The notes under the pieces are model-generated. The model saw nothing but the letters and a program-made list of their open reading frames with translations. It was not told where the DNA came from and searched no databases. DNA of 64,000 nt from Gilichinskyi gelida (GTDB lineage: Bacteria; Acidobacteriota; Thermoanaerobaculia; Gp7-AA8), in the NCBI GenBank assembly GCA_038040385.1, contig JBBPII010000018.1, positions 1-64,000 on the forward strand. Direction: 5' to 3'. Within the stretch, counting starts at the first letter, position 1. Each line of letters begins with the position of its first letter. Below are positions 19,699-26,444 of this stretch, in pieces. The position numbers and the translations under genes are program-made.

Positions 19699-21360
19699 TG
19701 TGGATTATTCACGAAGGCTCGGCATAAAAACGAAGCGGGCACTTCCAAGTGCTTGTAATCTTGTGGTGTTCAAAGCCCAAGACCAGCACAGAAGGAGGTA
19801 CCCGCGTCGTGACAGAGTGTACTCCGCAGACCGACCTCTTTTCCATCGATCGCCGCACGGTCACCGCCACCTTCGATGAAGCGCAGCTCAGCTCCGACAC
19901 CGGCGTGATTCTGCTCCGGCAAGTCGATCGTGACCTGAAGCTTTCCGGGCGCCTGGCCGGCGCGATGATCGATCCGCGACAGAGCGGCAAGGTCCGCCAC
20001 ACCGTCGGTGATCTGTTCCTTCAGCGCATCCTGCAGATCTGCGCCGGCTATGAAGACGCCTCCGACGCCAACACCCTTCGTGACGATCCCGCCTTCCAGA
20101 TCGCCCTCGGCCGTACCCCTGGCGATAAGCGGGCCCGCCTCGCCTCGCAGCCCACTCTGTCCCGTTTCGAGCGGCGCTCTCGCCGCGAGCTGCTCGGCTT
20201 TTCCAACCTGCTGCTCGATCTCTGGATCGAGCGGCTCCGGCGACGGGCCAAAAAGAGCCACCAGTCACCGCGCATCGTGCTCGACTTCGATTCGACCGAC
20301 ATTCATCACCTACGGCGAGCAGCAACTCGCTCTGTTTCACGGCCACTACGGCAACTACATCTACTACCCGCTGCTGGTGTTCGACCAGCATGGCTTTCCC
20401 CTCGCCGCAGTGCTCCGTCCGGGCCGCACCCGCCGGGGCGGGGTGGCCGCCGTGCTGCTTCGCATCGTGGAGAAGCTCACCACCGCCTTCCCCACGTTCC
20501 ACCTCACCATTCGCGCTGACGCCGGCTTCTCGTTCCCTGATCTCTATGAGCTGTGCGAGACCATCGGCATCGACTATGTCATTGGTCTCATTACACATCC
20601 CAAGCTTGTCTCCTACGCCGAGCCCTGGATGCGTGAGGTCCGCGCCATCGCCGCCGCCGAAGGACGCGCCACCCTCATCCGCGACTTCACCGCCCGCTGG
20701 GGACGCAAGACTCCTCACCCTCGTCGCATCATTACCAAGGCCGAGGTCACCTCTCTCGGCGACAACCCTCGCTTCATGATCACCAACATCACTGCGCCTG
20801 CCGAGCAGGTCTATGACTTTTACACCCAGCGCGGCCGCTGCGAGAACCACATCAAAGAGCTCAAGAACGCTCTGCTGGGCGACCGGATGTCGTGTCATCT
20901 GTTCAACGGCAACCAGTTCCGCCTGCTGCTCCACACCGCGGCCTACGTCCTCATGCTCACCCTCCGCGAGCGGTTGGCCGGCACCTCGCTCGCTCGCGTG
21001 CAGTTCGATACCTTGCGTCTTCGCCTCATCAAGATCGCTTCGCTCGTTACTGTCACTGCTCGTCGCATCTGGCTGCGCATGAGCGCCGCTCATCCCTCAG
21101 CCATCCACTTCCAGCTCGCCGCGGCACGGCTTAATAGCTCGTAAGGGTGTCCGCCGGTCCCCTCACACAATCACGAACCTCTTGCTCACGCCGGCAGGTG
21201 TCTCTTCGAAGGGTGGCCCGGAACCCTCTTTCCATCCCGCCAATCGGTTCACACCCCTCCGCCGAACACCACTCGCTCCGCGCTCGGCTCCATGCGTCGC
21301 TCGTTGCTACCACCGCACGCGCGCACTACCCCAAGCGTTGGGGTTCATGAATGATCCGGG
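19699..21360 (+). mobile_element. IS1380-family insertion sequence
   Basis: The element is 1662 bp, normal for IS1380. The left end TGTGGATTATTCACGAA (19699-19715) and the complement of the right end CCCGGATCATTCATGAA (21344-21360) match at 13 of 17 positions, sharing GGATYATTCAYGAA. Both sides carry the tetranucleotide TTAG (19695-19698 and 21361-21364), which I read as the target-site duplication. One transposase gene, with a frame break, lies inside. Confidence 0.88.
19809..21144 (+). pseudogene. IS1380-type transposase, frameshifted
   Basis: A strong Shine-Dalgarno sequence (GAAGGAGGT, 19790-19798) precedes GTG 19809. The first frame encodes DLFSIDRRTVTATFDEAQLS and the conserved CAGYEDASDANTLRDDPAFQ, up to VLDFDSTD, which holds the first catalytic Asp of the DDE site. 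At about 20301 the frame shifts by one base and continues as ITYGEQQLALFHGHYGNYIY through RADAGFSFPDLY and RGRCENHIKELK to the stop at 21144. The break falls right after the first catalytic residue, so as read the protein would be inactive. IS1380 elements are not known to use programmed frameshifting. Confidence 0.85.
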
Positions 21361-22467
21361 TTAGCGAGCCCTTCGACGCTTTGCACTCCTCTCTTTCGCG
21401 GAGAGTTGAACGGCGTGACGATATAAGCGATACGCCCTGAGCAACCAGAGTGAATCGCGCCCATCCACGAGACAGTAACGTCTCGGCCGGCCCGGTTGCA
21501 CGGCAAAGGCTCGGAGTGTGGCTCGCACCGGCGGCGTAATCTCATGACAATGTTGCACGAACAAGACATCGGCCGGTTCGGCTGAGAGGCGAACGATTTG
21601 ATCGTTGTTTTTGCCGAGGTTATTGAGAGTCATTGGCCTGAAATGCGCCGGCCCTTTCAGCAGGAATGCTCCAGTAACCGGCCGGCCGGCCAGATGTAGA
21701 TTTGTGGTGAAGTGATCCGACGTTTCACCAGCCCAATCTTTCACGGCTGTATCCCCGAGAATTGCCGCCAAGCATGCCTTAAAGGCTCGCTCAGTGATTC
21801 CCTTCATGGCGCTGAAGTCTTTCGGACGGTGGCGCTCGCTGAGGTTAGCGAACTCCGCAAAATCTTGGATGAAGTTTTGATAATACTCATACCCAATCCA
21901 CATTGCCTTTTCGGCCCAAGCAGGGTCGTCACTGGTCACCGAGGGGAAGCCGATGACCAGCGGCCGAAAGACAAGCTGTCCGTTGTCTTCGCGGTCAAAC
22001 ACGGCGATAATTGAGACGGAACCACCCTCCTCCATCCGCGCCCTCACGCTCGTTGCATAGAAGTGCGACGTGGAGTACTCCAGGACGACTGAGCGGTTAG
22101 AATTGCCAATCGGCTTGAGCCGCGTTTGGATACGACCATCCGCCCAAACATTCTTAGACCGCACAACGCGCTCCGTTGAGCAGAACATGGAGCCGCGGCC
22201 AGCCGTCAAGAACATGCCGAGCGTGGGAACATCATGCCTCGCGCAGAAGCGCAGAAGGGCTGCCGCGTAAATTGCCCGCACCCGCTGCGCCGCTAACTCG
22301 GGATGGAGTGCCGCAGGAATGTGTTGAAGTTGCCCATCGATCATGGCGACTGTTGGCGTGTCGAGAACCGTTTCGATGCCCCGAAGGTGAACGAAACCAG
22401 GCTCGATCGTGAGGCGGAATGGTTCGCTGCGAGCCGTCGACGCCAAGCGCTGGAAGATACTCGACAC
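21361..22467 (-). CDS. Unknown protein, possible nuclease-like domain
   Basis: This is a 368-residue soluble protein from a GTG start. I do not recognise the family with certainty. The C-terminal third is the most conserved-looking part: DWAGETSDHFTTNL, GRPVTGAFLLKGPAHF, GKNNDQIVRLSAEPADVLFVQHCHEI and YCLVDGRDSLWLLRAYRLY. The E/D...LLK arrangement is reminiscent of restriction-endonuclease-like folds, but this is only a suggestion. G+C is below that of housekeeping genes here. Its TAA stop uses bases of the TTAG target duplicated by the IS1380 element, so the gene was left intact by the insertion. Confidence 0.6.
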   Translation of the reverse strand: MSSIFQRLASTARSEPFRLTIEPGFVHLRGIETVLDTPTVAMIDGQLQHIPAALHPELAAQRVRAIYAAALLRFCARHDVPTLGMFLTAGRGSMFCSTERVVRSKNVWADGRIQTRLKPIGNSNRSVVLEYSTSHFYATSVRARMEEGGSVSIIAVFDREDNGQLVFRPLVIGFPSVTSDDPAWAEKAMWIGYEYYQNFIQDFAEFANLSERHRPKDFSAMKGITERAFKACLAAILGDTAVKDWAGETSDHFTTNLHLAGRPVTGAFLLKGPAHFRPMTLNNLGKNNDQIVRLSAEPADVLFVQHCHEITPPVRATLRAFAVQPGRPRRYCLVDGRDSLWLLRAYRLYRHAVQLSAKERSAKRRRAR

Positions 22468-22541
22468 GGTGGCGATTGTAGCGCGGCGATCGAGTCTGGC
22501 TCACGGTTCCTTCGCTCAGGCGCGTGCGGCATCTCGGCCCT

Positions 22542-22566
22542 CAGCGCGACGCGCAGCGTCGCGCTG
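22542..22566. terminator. Strong GC hairpin
   Basis: CAGCGCGACG and CGTCGCGCTG form a perfect 10-pair stem around CGCAG. It lies between two minus-strand genes, downstream of the one ending at 22651. No T-run follows, so termination is possible but not certain. Confidence 0.4.
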
Positions 22567-22650
22567 AACCGAGGCGCGGAAGCGCCGGGCCAGCAACGGC
22601 CGCACGTCGCCTGCTGCGAGGAGTTGGGCGGCGATCCGACGTAGGAGGTA

Positions 22651-23076
22651 CTAGGTTGCTCCAGCTTCTGAAGATTCTTGAAACCTGTTGAACCATTCGC
22701 GATCGAATGGAAGGGATACCTGGCGCGTGAGATTTGTGGCGAGTGTGACGCCTATGAATGACCCGGGTAGATTCTTGCTGCCACCGATCACGGACTCCAA
22801 GACCTCCGCTCGCGTTCCGAGCCAATACCATCGCACAATATCTGCAAGGAGTTGCTGATCGAGCGGAGGGCCGTCATAGGCGAGTGGCGGGCCAATTTCA
22901 AGTGGCTGCTCGCCGACCCTGGTACCTACGATCTGCTTCACGCGCACGCAGCCGCCGTAGACGCCACGCTGCGTAGCTACGGCGAAAAACAATTTGCCGT
23001 GAGCGAAATCATCTTCCGTGTTGATTCCCTCGCCTTCCAGAACGCCGCCGAAGATGCTTAGAACAGGTGATGCCAT
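22651..23076 (-). CDS. Small protein of unknown function
   Basis: The 141-residue protein starts at ATG 23076. No signal peptide or membrane segment is seen. It reads as a compact alpha/beta domain (DDFAHGKLFFAVATQRGVYGG, DIVRWYWLGTRAEVLESVIGG). No motif allows a functional call. It lies in the low-GC accessory stretch beside the unknown 368-residue gene in the same orientation, 183 bases apart, and both may have arrived together. Confidence 0.5.
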   Translation of the reverse strand: MASPVLSIFGGVLEGEGINTEDDFAHGKLFFAVATQRGVYGGCVRVKQIVGTRVGEQPLEIGPPLAYDGPPLDQQLLADIVRWYWLGTRAEVLESVIGGSKNLPGSFIGVTLATNLTRQVSLPFDREWFNRFQESSEAGAT

Positions 23077-23151
23077 GAGGAAGAGTGTATCGTACGGAAG
23101 AGCGAGTGAAGCGCCGCGACTAACGGCGCTCCGGTGGCTACCTCAGGCACG

Positions 23152-23439
23152 CTACGGGGCAACGAGGCGACCGACAAACTCCGCTTTCCAGATATCGGCG
23201 CCGCGCACATCGCCGTACACCAGATACACCCGGCCATTCTGCGCTTTCTTGGGCTTGATCTCAATCGCCATGGGCGATTGAATGACATCGGTGTACAGCT
23301 TGAGTTGCTGGCCAGGCGTTGCGACTGATTCCCACCGGTTGCCAACCGCTTTGACCCAGGTGAGATCGTTTGCGGCCTGCGCGGCGGCAGCTAGCGCGAC
23401 GAGCAGAAAACACAGCGACAGCATACGAATAGCTTTCAT
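23152..23439 (-). CDS. Small secreted protein
   Basis: The 95-residue precursor has a clear signal peptide (IRMLSLCFLLVALAAAAQA, then AND). The mature part is about 75 residues, with one tryptophan-containing beta-rich domain (TWVKAVGNRWESVATPGQQL, GRVYLVYGDVRGADIWKAEF). Start ATG 23439 is supported by GGAGGG (23447-23452) 7 bases upstream on the minus strand. Function unknown. Confidence 0.65.
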   Translation of the reverse strand: MKAIRMLSLCFLLVALAAAAQAANDLTWVKAVGNRWESVATPGQQLKLYTDVIQSPMAIEIKPKKAQNGRVYLVYGDVRGADIWKAEFVGRLVAP

Positions 23440-23745
23440 GCGATATCCCTCCAAGTGTGGAGTGACACGTGACCGACTTTCACTACCCCGCACTTGTATG
23501 GTTGAGTCTGGTGAAGCGATTTTGTCCAGCCCAACTCTGAATTCGACAGCGGCAACGTAATGCAGCGCTTGGTCTCTGCGGCGACGCGTTTAGGCAACTT
23601 TTCCGTGCCGCGTAATGCGTTGGCGGTCCCAGGCGATATCCGAGGATCTGCGTCGACATCCAGGGGCGCGCGAAGGCCGGCAAGCGTTCTCCATTCCGAA
23701 TCGGTTCTCCCTCCGCGCCTAAAAGGAATCAAGAACGTGACATCA

Positions 23746-23767
23746 TCTTCAGAGCGCCCTCTGAAGA
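23746..23767. terminator. Hairpin with CGCC loop
   Basis: Perfect 9-pair stem TCTTCAGAG / CTCTGAAGA. No U-tract is evident on either strand. It may be a terminator remnant in the otherwise empty spacer. Confidence 0.3.
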
Positions 23768-23871
23768 CGTGAGGTCGACGACTAAGACACGAGGAGTTCA
23801 TCGTCCTCGATGACCGAGGTCCGTTGGCCGTGGCGCCCTCCCTTCGCAACCGCCACCCCCACACGACGAAA

Positions 23872-23883
23872 ACGAACGTTCGT
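23872..23883. promoter_or_regulatory. Palindromic operator ACGAACGTTCGT
   Basis: Perfect 12-base palindrome ending 27 bases before the thioesterase ATG. A TATTAT box (23886-23891) follows immediately, so a bound protein would block the promoter. The operon encodes a TetR repressor, which is the likely ligand. Inference from position and symmetry. Confidence 0.55.
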
Positions 23884-23910
23884 GCTATTATCCGCACCCT
23901 GGAGGCAGCG

Positions 23911-24369
23911 ATGAACCACCTCACCGACGATCTCAACCCCCGCTTCGTCTATTTCTCCACCGTCCACTTCGATGAGCTCGACCCGATGAAGATGCTGCAC
24001 AACTCGCGCTTCGCCGCGCACGTGGAGCGCGCCATCACCACCTGGTACACCAGCATCGGGAAAGCGTGGCAGCCCAATCCGGCCGACAACCCCGATCAGT
24101 TCCACGTGGTGCGCGATCTCCACATCGAGTACCTCAACCCGGTCATCGGCCCCGGCACCATGCGCATCGACGTCTGGCTCGAGCGCCTCGGCACCACCAG
24201 CTGCGTGTACGCCTTCCTCTGCTCCAGCGAGAACGGCAGCGTGGCCTACGCCCGCGGCGAGCGGACCATCGTCAAGATCGACCCGGCGTCGCACAAACCG
24301 GCGCCGTGGACCGACACCTTCCGCGCCACCCACCGCGAGCTGCTCAAAGATCTGCCGGCCTACGCATGA
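23911..24369 (+). CDS. Acyl-CoA thioesterase, hot-dog fold (4HBT-like)
   Basis: The 152-residue protein reads as a 4-hydroxybenzoyl-CoA-type thioesterase: YFSTVHFDELDPMKMLHNSRF (the conserved Asp with following H-N/S-R) and the HVERAITTWY helix, then HIEYLNPVIGPGTMRIDVWLERLGTTSC. Such enzymes hydrolyse acyl-CoA. ATG 23911 is chosen because GGAGG lies 6 bases upstream. The gene overlaps the TetR gene in ATGA, so the enzyme is probably controlled by that repressor in response to an acyl-type ligand. Confidence 0.85.
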   Translation: MNHLTDDLNPRFVYFSTVHFDELDPMKMLHNSRFAAHVERAITTWYTSIGKAWQPNPADNPDQFHVVRDLHIEYLNPVIGPGTMRIDVWLERLGTTSCVYAFLCSSENGSVAYARGERTIVKIDPASHKPAPWTDTFRATHRELLKDLPAYA

Positions 24370-25058
24370 AGGGACAGCGGACGCGCGCCGGCATCCTCGA
24401 CCGGGCGGTGAACCTCGCCTCGGTCGAAGGGCTCGAAGGGGTGACCATCGGGCGCCTGGCCGACGAGCTGTCGATGTCGAAGAGCGGGCTCTTCGCCCAC
24501 TTCGGCTCGAAGGAGGAGCTGCAGCTCGCCACGGTGGAGGCGGCGCGCGACCGCTTCGTGGAGGAGGTGGTCCGCCCCGCACTCGGGGCGCCGCGCGGCT
24601 ACCCGCGCCTGATGGCCATCTGCAGCTCGTGGCTCGACTACGTCCGGCGCGAGGTGTTCGCCGGCGGCTGTTTCTTCGCCGCGGCATCGTTCGAGTTCGA
24701 CGGCCGCCCCGGCGCGGTGCGCGACGCCATCGCCGCGGCGATGGACGAGTGGATGGCTACCCTGGAGAAGGCCGTCCTGATGGCGAAGGATGAGGGGCAC
24801 CTCGCTCCGACCATCGATCCGGCGCAGCTCGCCTTCGAGCTCAATGCGCTCTTCTTCGGCGCCAACTTCGCCTGGAACCTGCGGCACGACGAAAAGGCGT
24901 TCGACCGCGCGGAGCGGGCCATCGAGCAGCGGCTCAGCGCCGTCGTCGTCGCACAGAAGGGCCGGACGCGCGCCACCCGCCCACACCGGTCCCTCGCTCA
25001 CGCTCGGGATGACACCACGGCTACGTCGTCGTCGCGCACTCGGCGCGGACGTCGGTGA
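24366..25058 (+). CDS. TetR/AcrR family regulator
   Basis: The 230-residue protein has the N-terminal TetR helix-turn-helix: RAGILDRAVNLASVEGLEGVTIGRLADELSMSKSGLFAHFGSKEEL. The effector domain is all-helical (LDYVRREVFAGGCFFAAASFEF, typical of TetR proteins with the C-terminal domain type 16-like). It overlaps the thioesterase gene and most likely represses the operon through ACGAACGTTCGT at 23872. The last roughly 35 residues (RPHRSLAHARDD and on) are encoded by a half copy of the GTCATCC repeat and by sequence overlapping ispE, so the ancestral C-terminus was probably shorter. Confidence 0.9.
   Translation: MKGQRTRAGILDRAVNLASVEGLEGVTIGRLADELSMSKSGLFAHFGSKEELQLATVEAARDRFVEEVVRPALGAPRGYPRLMAICSSWLDYVRREVFAGGCFFAAASFEFDGRPGAVRDAIAAAMDEWMATLEKAVLMAKDEGHLAPTIDPAQLAFELNALFFGANFAWNLRHDEKAFDRAERAIEQRLSAVVVAQKGRTRATRPHRSLAHARDDTTATSSSRTRRGRR
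24975..25013. repeat. Half copy of the GTCATCC...GGATGAC element
   Basis: CCCACACCGGTCCCTCGCTC and CGCTCGGGATGAC match the right half of the element at 31981-32075. The left half is missing. The copy lies inside the reading frame of the TetR gene and adds a basic tail to it. Confidence 0.7.
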
Positions 25059-25797
25059 ACCGGCTCACCGCCGCGTCGCGCTCCCCTTCGTCGCGGAACG
25101 CGCCGGCGATGGTCGAGCCCGAGCCCGACATCGCCGCCCACGCCGCCCCCGCCTCGATCAGCCGCGACTTCAGATGCCGCAGGCGCGGCAGGGCGTCGAA
25201 GATCGGCTCCTCGAAGTCGTTGACCAGTTCGCCGGCGTGCGAGAGGAGGTCGTCCTCGATCATGGCCCAATAGCGCTCGATGCCGAGGGGCGGCGAGAAG
25301 CGGCGCAGCATCGAGTACGCCGTCGCCGTCGACACCCGCTCCTCGGGGATGAGCAGCAGCAGCGGCACACCGGCCACGGGCGGCAGAGGGGTGATGATCT
25401 CGCCGCGCCCGGTGGCGTACGCGGTTCCGCCGGTCAGAAAGAACGGGACGTCGGAGCCGAGCGACAGCGCGGCGTGTTCAGCGCCGAACGCCACCAGCGT
25501 CGCGGCGGCGTCGGACGACCCCCCACCCAACCCCCCGCCCGCCGGGATGCGCTTGCGCAGCTCGATGGCCATGCCGCCCACCCCCGCCGCCCACGCCGCG
25601 CGCAGGACGAGGTTCGTCTCGTCCGTGGGGATCGTGGGGTCATCGCAGGTGAGGGTGAGCCGGTCGGCGGGGCGGAAGGTCAGGGTGTCGTGCAGGGAGA
25701 TGGTCTGGAAGAGCGTCTCGATGTCGTGGTAGCCGTCGGCGCGCTTGCCGGTGACGCGGAGGGACCAGTTGATCTTCGCGTAGGCACGCGCTTCCAT
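25021..25797 (-). CDS. ispE: 4-diphosphocytidyl-2-C-methyl-D-erythritol kinase
   Basis: This GHMP kinase of the MEP isoprenoid pathway phosphorylates CDP-methylerythritol at its 2-hydroxyl. The 258-residue sequence has the N-terminal AYAKINWSLRVTGKRADGYHDIETLFQ, the ATP loop IPAGGGLGGGSSDAAATL, and the C-terminal MSGSGSTIAGAF. It is slightly shorter than E. coli IspE (283). The start is ATG 25797. It lies downstream of a LolB-like and a TPR gene, an order also known from gammaproteobacteria. Its 3' end overlaps the convergent TetR gene by 38 bases. Confidence 0.95.
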   Translation of the reverse strand: MEARAYAKINWSLRVTGKRADGYHDIETLFQTISLHDTLTFRPADRLTLTCDDPTIPTDETNLVLRAAWAAGVGGMAIELRKRIPAGGGLGGGSSDAAATLVAFGAEHAALSLGSDVPFFLTGGTAYATGRGEIITPLPPVAGVPLLLLIPEERVSTATAYSMLRRFSPPLGIERYWAMIEDDLLSHAGELVNDFEEPIFDALPRLRHLKSRLIEAGAAWAAMSGSGSTIAGAFRDEGERDAAVSRFTDVRAECATTT

Positions 25798-25813
25798 GGG
25801 AGGGGATGATAAA

Positions 25814-25918
25814 GGAGCGCCGGCGTCCCCGCCGGCTGGACCGCAGGCGTCCTCGCCTGCGGCGGCGGGACGCCGCCGGGCCAGCCGCCGGGACGGCGGC
25901 GTTCCTACAGCCGCGGGG
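25814..25918. repeat. Chain of GGCGTCC-type hairpins
   Basis: Four consecutive inverted repeats: GCCGGCG/CGCCGGC, GCAGGCG/CGCCTGC, GGCGGGACGCCGCC and GCCGCCGGGACGGCGGC. Each has a CGTCC or GGGAC centre. They fill the gap between the ispE and LolB-like genes. Confidence 0.75.
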
Positions 25919-26444
25919 GAACGCAGCAGCGGTAGTTGCGCGGCACCTTCGGCTCCTCGACCGGCGCGGTGGTGTACACGCTCTCGAGGTGCTCGATCTC
26001 CAGGCGGTACGGTCCGCGGGTGATGGTCACGTGCTTCGGGGGGAAGGTTTCGGCATCGCCATCGCGCGTTTGCCCGAGGATGCGCTGGGCCATGGCCACC
26101 GGCGTGGCGTCGCCGAAAAAGCCGAACGACGACGCGAACTGAGCGGGCGTGCCGCTCCACGTGGTGTTTTCCACGTCGTTGAGAAACACGACGCGGTCGC
26201 CCGACGCGTACATTCGGAACGCCGACGTCCCCAACGGTGTGTACGCCGTCAGCAGCATCGCGTCCGGGGACGCATGCAGTTGGGCGCGGAACGACTGCGT
26301 TTTGTCGCCGGACGTCGCCCGGATGCGCATCAGGCTGCGCTCGGGCGAGTTGCTGGGCGCGGTGACGGCTGTTTCGACGCCGGCCGGCTTCGAGCTGCGG
26401 CAGGCGACGATGATCAGGAAGAGGAGTGCTGCTGCGCGCTTCAA
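25905..26444 (-). CDS. Outer-membrane lipoprotein, LolB-like
   Basis: The 179-residue lipoprotein precursor begins LKRAAALLFLIIVAC. The mature part follows a LolB/LppX-type beta pattern: MRIRATSGDKTQSFRAQLHASPDAMLLTAYTPLGTSAFRMYASGDRVVFL. LolB accepts lipoproteins from LolA and inserts them in the outer membrane. The order TPR gene - this gene - ispE matches the TPR-lolB-ispE order of gammaproteobacteria and supports the call, although sequence identity looks low. Start TTG 26444 overlaps the TPR stop in TTGA. Confidence 0.65.
   Translation of the reverse strand: MKRAAALLFLIIVACRSSKPAGVETAVTAPSNSPERSLMRIRATSGDKTQSFRAQLHASPDAMLLTAYTPLGTSAFRMYASGDRVVFLNDVENTTWSGTPAQFASSFGFFGDATPVAMAQRILGQTRDGDAETFPPKHVTITRGPYRLEIEHLESVYTTAPVEEPKVPRNYRCCVPPRL

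Larger units (their letters stand above)
23440..23910. other. Long intergenic region without a convincing gene
   Basis: About 470 bases with no frame of coding quality on either strand. It contains a 9-pair hairpin (23746-23767, TCTTCAGAG / CTCTGAAGA, loop CGCC), and at its right end the palindromic operator and promoter of the thioesterase-TetR operon. Confidence 0.5.
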
